44,539 bases of DNA, taken from assembly GCA_024196135.1 (NCBI GenBank), contig JAMQCK010000173.1, forward strand, positions 1 to 44,539. Direction: 5' to 3'. Made by a program: the position numbers and the translations under genes. The notes under the pieces were generated by a model. It searched no databases. It had not been told where the DNA came from and saw only the letters and a list, made by a program, of their open reading frames with translations. This stretch comes from Pleurotus ostreatus/Saccharomyces cerevisiae fusant (taxonomy: Eukaryota > Opisthokonta). Position 1 is the stretch's first letter. Each line of letters starts with the position of its first letter. Below are positions 20,417-30,051 of this stretch, one piece after another.

Positions 20417-20490
20417 GGTGAGCGGGTCGGACTCTTTGTCGGAGAGAATTGTGGCTGAAGATTAGATACCGGAAAGCTTACCGTCTCGTC

Positions 20491-20497
20491 TTATAAC
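20491..20497 (-). promoter_or_regulatory. TATA box of P3
   Basis: TATAAGA on the minus strand, about 75 bases upstream of the ATG at 20416. Confidence 0.55.
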
Positions 20498-21641
20498 ATT
20501 ATGGCATTCGAGGCGTATGTCCATTCTTCGCTATGACCGGGCGCCAAATTCGGCGCTTGTCCGTGTTTATGTTCAACGCTCCAAACAACAGCATGCATGC
20601 TTTTCAACGCCGCGGTCCTAACACTCGCATTCCGACAAGCGAATTTCTGTCAGCCTAGATCCGGGGCGAGTTGGGATCATCGTGAGTGACTATCGCTTTC
20701 AGTAGTCGCGCGCGCTGAGGCTGCTCTCCCTGACGACCAACATATCAACCACCTGAATGCAGCCGCGATACCGTGACAAACACAAGCATCAATCCACAAC
20801 AAACTTGAAGCGTGCATGGACCGATGTGGACAACTAAAGCTGTTCTGTCGAGTGTACTGCATGTTGACTGCATCTCGACACGGTGACCAAGGTCACCGCC
20901 AGCAAAGTCACAACGGTTCTCCAAAGACGTGGCTCAGAATCGTGATCACGACCATCTCGGCCAATGAGATCGACCGCCTGTCTCTCAGATATGTCAGAAC
21001 GCAGCACGGTACTCTTGCGAGAAGCGGAGGACAGCGCGGCCCCGCAGCGGGACGTGCCACAAACTCAAGTGAGAGGATACAGTTTTGTGGCGTAGGACAA
21101 ACAAGACCACATTTGTTGAAGCCTAACAAGCATCAACAATGATCGTCTTCCTGTCCTGAACTCTGATCAGCGCGTACTGGGTCGGTCGCCTCTAGCATGC
21201 CCTCGGACACTGTCTATATCGTCGAATGCAAAGTCAGAGTTTGCTATGCAATGTCTTACCCACCTCGTGCCCGTGCTGGAAGATTCAAGTTCCCGGACAG
21301 CCGCGAGGCCGACGCAAGACGGTTCGTCGGCATAACCTCCCTTGGGCACCAGACCTCAAGTATCCCGTCGCCGAACGGGCCCCTCGCTCCTCGAAGCGCG
21401 CTTAAGTCTGCTTTGTCATCATCGCTGCGAGCCTAGTGCATCGTGCATGATCTGCGACCGGAGCGTGGTTTCAACACAGGTCATATCCAGTTCATATCCG
21501 CATTTTGCCGTGCTCAGACTTCAGCCCTCGAAGCGGTAGGCGGCGAGCGCGACGGGCGCGCACGCCGTGCGCCATGCTCACTTAGCGACTGACGTAGTTT
21601 CCCGACATGGACCGCGCCGGCCGCGCGTAGATGCCGGTGAG
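20498..21641. other. Intergenic between P3 and F-box gene 1
   Basis: Divergent promoter region for P3 (minus) and F-box gene 1 (plus). Short frames only; none has a domain or splice support. Confidence 0.5.
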
Positions 21642-21649
21642 TATATAAG
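21642..21649 (+). promoter_or_regulatory. TATA box of F-box gene 1
   Basis: TATATAAG, 69 bases before the chosen ATG at 21718. An in-frame ATG at 21658 is too close to the box to be in the transcript. Confidence 0.6.
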
Positions 21650-21717
21650 TTGAGTGGATGCGCCCATTTATCGACATTGTACTTCCAGGACCTCCTCCAG
21701 TGACTCTATCGTCTGCG

Positions 21718-23309
21718 ATGCGTCTCCGATCCGTCACCCTAGGTACACTGAGAGACCACGTAAGTTCACCCTGGTCAGTCCTGGCGGCGCCTGATGATAC
21801 CATCAGATATCCTCTCATCTACCTGAGCGCAAACTCGTCAATCGTGGAGACAATTCAAAACCCTTACAGCCAGTAGATGTCAACGGTCGATACAGGCATC
21901 CCATCTTGCTGGATGCGTGTCCCGGAGGAAACCGCGTGCCACACGGACGCACGGTCATCGACCATATCGCGCTCGACAACCCAGTGAGCGTCAGCACTCT
22001 GCGATGCCCCGAAGGCGCTGCTGCTAGCTCCACCCACGTGGTTGAGGTCACTGCTCAGCACGACCGTCCCAGACGAGCCCCTCCTGCGCAGATCACCCCA
22101 CTCCAGGCCCTACCTAACGAACTACTCTCCGAGATCTTTCATGTCATCCTCGAGAACTCTCCCGCCCGCGGAATCCGACCCCACCCTCACGACCCTGTCA
22201 TCGCCCTGACCTTTGTCTGCAGCCGATGGCGCGCCGTCGCCTCTGCCGACCGCCGCCTCTGGACTAGCATCGACGCCAGCTACTCGCGCACGCAGCCCGC
22301 GAACCCGCCAACCACCCTCCGCATTGTATCGTACTCCGCCAACCTCCCCCTCGACCTCCGCCTCTGGCTCCCCTCGCACGCGGGCGCGCTCGCAGAGGCG
22401 CATGCTGTGCTGTGCACGCAGTACCGCCGCTGGCGCCGCGCCGACGCGGACGTGTTCCGCTTCGGGGCGTTCCTCGAGAAGCAGGGCGCGACGGGCGGGA
22501 TGCCAATGCTGGAGCACCTATGTGTGCATAACAGTCATACGGAGAAGGAGGAGGTGGCGTACGTCCTTCCTGCGCCACGCCTGAGGAGTCTCGCGCTGCA
22601 TTCACCCTTGCCTTTCGTGTGCTCCGAGGCGACGCCTTGGGGGCGGTTGGCGACGTATTCGGGACCGGCGGTCGTTGGAGGGTCGTCTGTTCTTCATCGC
22701 CTGCTGAACGTGGAGACGTGCGAACTCGTCGGCCAGGTCATGGACAACGCCCAGGACGGACCGGTCGAGCTCCTGCAACTGCGCGCTCTCCGCGTAACCC
22801 ACGCTGCGCACCTCCGTCTGCTCGTTGCGCCGGGGCTCGAGGTGCTCGAGGTGCCGAACGAGGCGAACTCATTGCCTGCAATTGCCGCGTTCCTCGACCG
22901 CTCGTGCTGTAGCTCATTGGGCCGCAGCACATTGAAGGAGTTCCGATGCGGTGTGGACATGCTACCCAAACTTCCCTCTATACTCCCTCTCGCAACAGCG
23001 CTGAGGACGCTTAGTGTAGCCCTGGATCCCTTGGATGCTGCTCTGGACCTCCAGGGCAGCGAGCGGCTTCTGGAATCGCTTCGTACGTGCAAGGAGGTGG
23101 AATTTCTCGATATTCGCCTCCTAGCGGACTTGAAGGGTGGCGCATCGCTCAGAGCCTTACTGGATGGTCTTGCGTGCGCGTCGCTCGCTACGCTGCGTCG
23201 CGTGCGTGTGTATGGATGCCACGAAGAGCAAGACGAAGAGCGTATATCTGGATCACGAGTGGAATACCACCGTGGCCATGATGATGGTGCATTCTTCATG
23301 CCTTCTTGA
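21718..23309 (+). CDS. F-box protein 1
   Basis: A 493-residue model: a likely substrate adaptor of an SCF ubiquitin ligase, binding Skp1 through its F-box. The F-box spans about residues 91-149: PLQALPNELLSEIF, then a variable loop, then LTFVCSRWRAVA and LWTSID. The remaining 340 residues contain loosely repeated leucine-rich stretches (LRSLALHSP, LRALRVTHA, LEVLEVP, LRTLSVALDPLD) like the LRR tails common in agaricomycete F-box families. The main exon is 21870-23309. It has no ATG before the F-box, so I add exon 21718-21759, joined by a phase-0 intron 21760-21869 (GTAAGT...TTACAG). That first exon is plausible but unproven; the rest is firm. The target cannot be told from sequence. Confidence 0.78.
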
Positions 23310-23991
23310 CTGGAGCATATTTCTCTCCCCCGAATACGATACTATGTGACTATAATCCTGTAGGATGTCCTTGATAATGGTATACGATAGTATAGGATAT
23401 GCTTTGACTATGCTGCGCGTACGTGCTCACGGATCCGAGGTCTGCACAGCTGACAAGGTGAGTAAACTCGTTATTGTTTGTGTATGTCGTTCTCCCTGAA
23501 TACTATCCTTGATACTGACGCTTATGAGCAGATGGCTATGCAACTCGAGTCGACATGCCTTGTGCCCAAGTCATAGGACTGAGGCATGGCCTGAGGTAGA
23601 CGACGCGCCATACTTGAGCTCTCCGCCCACATCCAGTCTCTCATCGACATGTCCAACAGACTCTACACAACGGTCCGTTCAATAGTACACTATACCTCCA
23701 GCTGACCGCCATCGCGCAAGCGTTCAGCGTGGTCAGCACGTCTCCCTCCACCGGATGCTGTCGTTTCTCCGACCACGCACGCGCTCCTCAGTTGCTCGCG
23801 CTCGCTCATGCGCCTCTTCGCGCCATCTTCCGCACGCCTCCTCGCCGACTTCTCGCTACTTGCACGTCGACGATGGCAGCGCGCAGCGGCCCAGAGCGGC
23901 CCGCGGGCTTCGTTGCCAGGCACCTTCATAAAGCTTGCTCGTCCGCCGTCGGCAGGTGACGCTCATACCCGTGGTATATCCGCGAGCAGGC
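23310..23991. other. Intergenic; contains a possible two-exon micro-ORF
   Basis: Between F-box gene 1 and the pectinesterase. A well-formed intron (23458-23531, GTGAGT...GAGCAG, CTGAC inside) joins two short in-frame pieces (23410-23457 and 23532-23576) encoding 30 residues. It could instead be a 3' UTR intron of the F-box gene. Nothing else was seen. Confidence 0.35.
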
Positions 23992-23998
23992 TTATAAG
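23992..23998 (+). promoter_or_regulatory. TATA box of pectinesterase
   Basis: TTATAAG, 87 bases before the ATG at 24085, followed by a CT-rich leader. Confidence 0.6.
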
Positions 23999-24084
23999 CC
24001 CGGAGCCAGGCGCCAAGGTGCACCATTTGCCTTCCTTTCATCTATCCTTCCTATTCCTAACTTTCCTACTACGCCCTTCCAGTC

Positions 24085-25477
24085 ATGTGGCTCCTTCCCT
24101 TCGCTTCGGTTACTCTCTTTTCTTGTTCTTTCGTCTTCGCCGCGTCCCGCACCGACCCGCCCTCGGGCGCCGTGGTTGTTCCGAATGATTACTCGACCAT
24201 CCAGGCTGCGCTGGACTCGCTCAGCGACTCCGAGGATGCGGTGATCTTCATCTACGGCGGCACGTACAACGAGCAGGTGTACATCGAGAGGAATGGCGCG
24301 TTGACCGTGAGTTGTGACGCTTCTCCACTTCTCATACCTTCTGCACTCTCCTTCCCCATTCATTCATTTTCGTTCACTGACGCGCTTCGTAGATCTACGG
24401 CGAGACCGAGGACACGTCGGACTACAAGGGCAACAAGGTCACCATCACGAACAGCCTCGACGCGAGCGCGGCAGGCTCGAACGATGCGAGTGGCACCCTG
24501 CGCGTGCACAGCGATAATGTCGCCATCTACAACATCGACATCGTCAACTCGTACGGCAAGGGCTCGCAGGCCATCGCCGTCAGTCAGTATGGTAGCCAGG
24601 TTGGGTTCTACGGATGTGGATTGTACGGGTACCAGGATACGCTGCTGGCGGTAAGCTCTTGGTGCTGACTCTTCGAGCTGTGACTGATAGTTGCGTAGAA
24701 CGTAGGCACGCAGGTCTACCTGAAGAGCTACATCGAGGTGCGTCGAGAGCGACGCGTGAGACGACTCGCGATGTATCGAGACTGATCTTTGGGTAGGGCG
24801 CAACGGACTTCATCTTCGGTCAGCAAGCCCAGGCATACTTCGGAGGAAACACCCTTGGTTCGTCCGCTCAGTTGCTGGTGGTCAAAAAAATTGAACTAAC
24901 CGAGTGCAGCCGTGAGCGGTAAGGGCTGGATTACCGCCCATGGAAGGCAGTCCGATGACGATGGCAGCTGTGAGTAAACGCTCTGCGCTCGTAAACGGTC
25001 ACTAACGTCGTCTTTGTGTCAGACGTCTTCAACAAGAACACCATCGTCCTCGCCAATGGCGCCGACTCCAACACGGAGGGCAACTTCTACCTCGGTCGTC
25101 CTTGGCGAGGTCAGTAACTTTCTTCTCTCACATTGCCATCTCATGTCATAACTTCGACCTCGAAGAGTATGCGAAGGTCATCTTCATGAACACCGACGTT
25201 CAAGGTAGGCATCTGCATGCTCTCCACCTTCACTAATTCGTTATCGCTAACCTTCGCGCCCACAGCCAAAATCAACCCCGCCCTCTGGTCCATCTGGAAC
25301 GAAGGCGACGAGCGCACCGGGCACGTCACCTTCGCCGACTACGCCACCACCGGCAGCGGCATCTCCAGCATCTCGCGCCCGTCCTTCGCCACCGAGCTCA
25401 GCAGCGAGTCGTACTCGATCTCGACGGCGGTGGGCAGCGACTACGCGAACTGGGTGGATGCGGAGTACTTTGTTTGA
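24085..25477 (+). CDS. Secreted pectin methylesterase (CE8)
   Basis: Removes methyl groups from homogalacturonan, opening pectin to lyases and polygalacturonases; acts outside the cell. The 325-residue model has eight exons: 24085-24306, 24393-24650, 24699-24737, 24797-24857, 24910-24969, 25023-25109, 25166-25204 and 25266-25477. All joins keep frame. Residues 1-19 form a signal peptide, cut near VFA-A. The family signatures are present: GGTYNEQVYI (about 58-67), QAIAV with Q133, YQDTL with Q155 and D156, DFIFG with D177, and LGRPW with R239 and W241. Their spacing matches the plant enzyme's catalytic pattern (22 residues Gln to Gln, 21 residues Asp to Asp). The product is a single right-handed beta-helix domain with no inhibitor or binding module. 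Exon 7 has the weakest acceptor (GAAG). The gene is tail-to-tail with the flavin-reductase gene that ends at 25639. Confidence 0.93.
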
Positions 25478-25638
25478 GCAGCGCTGGCGGGGAAAGCAAG
25501 CTGCTGCTGGACGGTAGCTTCGAGTTTGATTCAATGATGTTCAATGTTCTTGTACCAGATTTGTTTGGAGAAATGGGAGTCGGGAATCTATTCAAGGTAC
25601 AGAGGTCTACTTAAACAAGAGGATTGTACTACAGTAAT

Positions 25639-26714
25639 CTACTGCGCTCCCTTCGCATCTCTCTTCAACTCCTCCGGGATAAGGGGCTCGGCCTCTTCCC
25701 AAGACGGCGCGCGCATGCGGAAGATGTCGCCGATGGTACAGTACGAGATATCGCCTATACGTGCGACGGGTTTGAACTTCTGGATATCAACCACGCCGCG
25801 CTCGGAGAGGACGTTGCGGCGGACGTGGATGTAGCTGGGGAGAGGGGGTTAGCGAGTCTTCGGGGACCATGAGGGTAGATGGACTTACTTCACCCGTCCC
25901 AGCACGTGCGTGTACTGGACGTCCCCCGTGTGCGGGTCGCAGATCTCGTGGGTGTGCATAAGCTGGGGAACGGTATGAGCATGGCGGGCCCAGAAATACA
26001 GGGAAGGAACAGCTTACCTCGCACTCCATCGAGAAAGCGCTTTCCTTGACGCGCGGGGGCTTGACGTTCTTCTGGGCAGGAATCAGTAACCCTGGATGAT
26101 TTGACCGAAGTGATCAAGTACTCACGCTAGCCACCTTCGTGAGCCCAGTAAAGCTCCACTCGCTCACACCCGGGGGCGCCGTGAGACCCGCTGCGTGCGC
26201 ATTCGCGATCCACGGCTCGCTGATGATGCTGACAACAAAGCCGTTGCCTGTACGAATGTTGGTCAGAGTATCGGACGGACCGTTATCACCTTGCTGGATG
26301 AAGAACGACACCACGCCGGTGACGAAGTTCAGGGAGCTGGAAAACGGCAGAGTTAGTGCTGGTGGGAGGTCGATGAAGAGAGTCTACATACCTGAAGGGG
26401 GCGATATTGTCGATCCCGTCGGCCGACGTCGTGGACACGAAGGCGATGGGCCGGGGGACGATGGCGCTCTTCATGAGTTGATAGAGGTCTCTGCGAGAAG
26501 TCAGTACGCGCATGGGTATCGAAGTTGAACGCACATACCGATGAGGGTACGTAGCGGGATCTATGCCCTTGAAGGCATCCTCGTCATCGGTGCCTTCCAT
26601 CCACTTTTTGCCTTCCTCGGTGGTCGTGATAGCTTTGCCGTACGTCCACTCCGGGTCCGGCACTTGGACGAACTGGGGAGGGTTCCAGGGGTACGCGGGG
26701 AGCTGGTTCGACAT
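25639..26714 (-). CDS. Flavin-reductase-like protein 1 (FMN-binding split barrel)
   Basis: A 269-residue protein of the DIM6/NTAB flavoprotein family, which binds FMN in a split-barrel fold and may reduce flavin or act as a small flavoprotein oxidoreductase. The substrate is unknown. Exons are 26714-26539, 26490-26392, 26336-26126, 26071-26018, 25962-25889 and 25834-25639 (intron phases 2,2,0,0,2). The domain core is VPRPIAFVSTTSADGIDNIAPF at about 71-92, followed by SDTLTNI, FVVSIISEPW and a VKESAFSMECEL segment, as in the family. There is no signal peptide, so it is probably cytosolic. It is the most downstream of three tandem copies. TATATAAG lies about 130 bases upstream of the ATG. Confidence 0.88.
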
Positions 26715-26842
26715 GGTTGCAGAGGATGCTTGAGTAGTGAAGGAGATGGAGCCTGCGTAGTGAACAAGATGAAGTCGGCGTCGAGCGATTTGTCTGAGCA
26801 GTGTCGGTCGGGACGTCTGAGACCCTCCTTCGCGACTCTCCC

Positions 26843-26850
26843 CTTATATA
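26843..26850 (-). promoter_or_regulatory. TATA box of flavin-reductase gene 1
   Basis: TATATAAG on the minus strand about 129 bases upstream of the ATG at 26714. Confidence 0.5.
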
Positions 26851-27212
26851 CCTCCTCGAGTGCCGTCAAAGTGAGTCATTGGCCAATAAATAGCCCCTAG
26901 TGGCACCAATTTTGGCGCGGATAGGTTCCGTTTGAGGCAATAATAGCCGGAGGTCCTCCACGGGCCCATACCCGCTGCCCAGCAGCCGACGAGCGCAGGA
27001 AGACTGCTAAATGAGGTCCACGTCGCTCATATACCCAGACAGAGCCCCAGGCTCGAGGATGATAGCAAAAAAGGTCTATTTCGTTATACCTGCTGGTAAT
27101 TTTGACGAGTTAGCTTGTGAAGGGGCCAGTTCGCTGACGCCTTCGCTCACCTCTACCGCCTCTGATCCCTCCTCAGCCCATAATGGCGCGGCGACCTTAT
27201 GGTACTGGTGGT
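26851..27212. other. Spacer between flavin-reductase genes 1 and 2
   Basis: Carries the upstream region of copy 1 and the 3' flank of copy 2. No gene seen. Confidence 0.6.
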
Positions 27213-28349
27213 CTACGCACCCCTCGCATCTCTCTTCATCTCGTCCGGAATGAATGGCTCGACTTCCGCCCAAGTCGAGGGACGCATTCGGAATACGTCG
27301 CCTATGGTACAATACGATATATCACCAATATGTGCCACGGGTTTGAACTTCTGGATGTCTACCACGCCGCGCTCAGTTAGGACGTTCCGGCGGACGTGAA
27401 TATATCTGGGAAGACGGGATAAGTGGAAGTGGAAGTGGAGATAGACGCGAACGTGAACGCGGAATCTGCACTCGTCACGATGAACACAACCGAGTGTACT
27501 CACTTCACCCGGCCGAGCACGTGTGTATACTCGAGGTCGCCGCTCTGCGCGTCGCGTATCTCGTGGGTGTGCATGAGCTGGGAAAGCGAGATAAGGATGT
27601 ATTCATGTACACATTTCATGAAGAAGCGGCACCTACTTCGCACTCCATCGAGAAGGCACTTTCCTTGACACGCGGAGGCGTCACGGTCCTCTGCGGCAGA
27701 ATCAGCTATCGTGTATCTTCCGCGCACAGAGAATTGCCCCCCACACTCGCGACCTTCGTAAGCCCAGAGAGCGCCCACTCACTGACACCCGGGGGCGCGT
27801 TCAGGCCCGTCACGCACGCCTGAGTGACCCACGGCTCGCTGATGATGCTCACGACGAAACCGTGCCCTATCTGAAGATTGGTCAACGTATCCGACGGCCC
27901 GTGGTCACCTGGCTGAACGAAGAAGGACACCACCCCGGTCACGAAGCTTAGCGAGCTGGGGGTAGGCTCAGCGCTCGAGATTCTAATACGACGGAGCGCA
28001 TGTAGGACGCAAGCATACCTGAAGGGCGCGATGTTGTCTATCCCGTCCGCGGAGGTTGTCGACACGAAGGCGATGGGCCGGGGCACGATCCCGCTCTTCA
28101 TGAGCTGGTAGAGCTCCCTGTAGGGCGTCAGTACCAACGGAACGCGTGCGATGAAAGACAATGCGCCTACCGCTGAGGAAGCGTAGTCGCGTCCACGCCC
28201 TTGAAGGCGTCTTCCTCGCCGGTGCCCTGCATCCATTCTTTGCCCTCTTCCGTCGCCGTCACCGGTTTTCCGAAATGCCACTCCGGGTCCGGCACCTGGT
28301 AAAACTCGGGTGTGCGCCACGGGTAAGCAGGAAGCTGCGGTGCCGCCAT
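27213..28349 (-). CDS. Flavin-reductase-like protein 2
   Basis: Middle paralog, 269 residues, same length as copy 1. Exons are 28349-28171, 28117-28019, 27955-27745, 27690-27637, 27577-27504 and 27405-27213, with the same five intron positions and phases. Core motifs are VPRPIAFVSTTSADGIDNIA, SDTLTNL, FVVSIISEPW, PPGVSEWAL and VKESAFSMECEL. The donor of intron 3 is GTGGGG, where both neighbours have GTGAGT. It keeps GT but may splice poorly, and retention would stop translation soon after residue 163. The last intron has grown to 98 nt. The ATG at 28349 matches the starts of the other copies and lies about 46 bases from a TATAAAG box. Confidence 0.86.
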
Positions 28350-28394
28350 GATGCTCGGGGGAGGAAGGACGTCCTGATAACGGATAGCCTGTTC

Positions 28395-28401
28395 CTTTAT
28401 A
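28395..28401 (-). promoter_or_regulatory. TATA box of flavin-reductase gene 2
   Basis: TATAAAG on the minus strand, 46 bases upstream of the ATG at 28349. Confidence 0.55.
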
Positions 28402-28847
28402 CCTCTCTGGGTCGTCACGGGCGTTGTATAGGTCAGCGGCAATCTTGGCGTGCGCATGTCGGTCGATCCCGCTCAACACTTAGAAAGCCGCCGCACTTCC
28501 ACAGATGACCGCGCTGTACTCATACATGTGACCATTGTACTTCCCGTGGCAGCTACTCAGCGGAGACGAGTGCAGAGCAATCAGTAAGTAGTAGGTCATC
28601 GATTCCGCACGGACTTCTTGACTTCGCTTTTGTACACGCACCTTCCTGTCGCAAGGGTCAAAGCGCGTAGACACCCCTCTGCGTGCCTGGGGATTAAAAG
28701 GATCGGTCTTCAAGATATAAACTATACACATTTGGAGCTCTATAACGATGCTTCATGGTGGTCAGCCCAGACGCAGGCGACAGAAAGATTCGCTCACCAT
28801 GGTTTATGACTCTACTATGCGTCGATCCCTCCTCAACTCCTCACCCC
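28402..28847. other. Spacer between flavin-reductase genes 2 and 3
   Basis: No gene seen on either strand. Confidence 0.6.
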
Positions 28848-30051
28848 TCACGACCTTTGATCCCTCTTCATCTCCTCGCTCAGCAGCGGCTCCACCTCCT
28901 CCCACGACGGCGCTGGCATCCTGTAGACATCGCCGATCGTGCCGTACGAAATATCCCCCATGCGCGCGACGGGCTTATACTTCTGCACGTCGACGGCGCC
29001 CTTTTCGTTGAGCACGGCGCGGCGGACGTGGATGTATCTGGAGATAGCATCAGCTTCGAGGCGACGACGTAAGTGCCGAACAGAGGCGACGAGGATAGTG
29101 ATGAATAGACGCGACGACGAATGTGAAGAATAGACGCGAGACTACGAGATGCAGCATTACTTACTTGACCTCGCCGAGGACGTGCGTGTAGAAGAGTTTG
29201 CCGGTTCGCGGGTCGTGGACTTCGTATTGGTGTAGGAACTAGGGAAAGTCAGTCATGCGTTTATGCCCAACTTCAATGAGCTTACCTCGCACTCCATGGC
29301 AAACGCGCTCTCCTTCACGCGCGGGGCCTTCACGACTTTCTGAGGCGCACGACTGATAAGACACAGCGGCATACACCAACCCATCGAGCTCAAAGACCAA
29401 AACTCACACTCGCCACCTTCGTCAGCCCCGAGAACCCCCACTCGCTAACGCCCGGCGGCGCCGGAATCGCCGCAGCATGCGCGTTCACGAGCCATGGCTC
29501 GCTGATCAAGTTGACGACGAAGCCGCGCTCGGACTTGATGTTGGCGAGCGTGTCCTTGGTGCGCTCGCCCTCGGAGATGGAGAAAGCGACGGCGCCGGTG
29601 GCGACGTTGAAGAAGCTGTGGGGGTGGTTAGAGAAGGCGAGAGGGATGAGGGAGTAGAGGCGAAGAAAGGGCGAGGACGAGGGAGGAAGAAGGCGAGGGA
29701 GGGATGAGGGTGAGAGTGGACCATACCTGAAGGGCGCCAAGTTGTCGACTCCATCGGATGAGGTGGTAGAAACGAAGGCGATGGGGCGGGGTACTACGCC
29801 GCTCTTCATGACGTTGTATAGGTCCCTGCAGTGCATTAGCAAGCGGATGCAACGCTTGAGATGACTGTATACCTCGGCGCAGTCGTCGCCGGGTCAATCT
29901 CCTTGAACGCGTCGGGCTCGTCTATGCCGTCCAACCACCTCTTGCCTTCTTCGGTAGCAGACACCGGCGTCCCGTACTTCCACTCCGGATGCGGAGGCTG
30001 CACGAACTGGGGCGTGCGAGGGCGGAAGGGTGGGAGCTCTTGGCTGGACAT
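28848..30051 (-). CDS. Flavin-reductase-like protein 3
   Basis: Most upstream and most diverged paralog, 267 residues. Exons are 30051-29873, 29825-29727, 29615-29408, 29339-29286, 29238-29165 and 29037-28848, with intron phases identical to copies 1 and 2. Exon 3 is one codon shorter. Core motifs are VPRPIAFVSTTSSDGVDNLA, KDTLANI, FVVNLISEPW, PPGVSEWGF and VKESAFAMECEF. The KDTL and FVVN forms are closer to the wider family than the SDTL/FVVS of copies 1 and 2, which suggests that copies 1 and 2 duplicated later. Introns 2 and 5 are longer (111 and 127 nt). No TATA box was seen in the expected place. Confidence 0.87.

Noticed and set aside
20816..21142. 108-codon frame upstream of F-box gene 1
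   Set aside because: Has an ATG but no recognisable domain, no splicing support and no similarity to neighbours.
22122..22605. Minus-strand frames inside F-box gene 1
   Set aside because: Antisense shadows of a supported coding exon.
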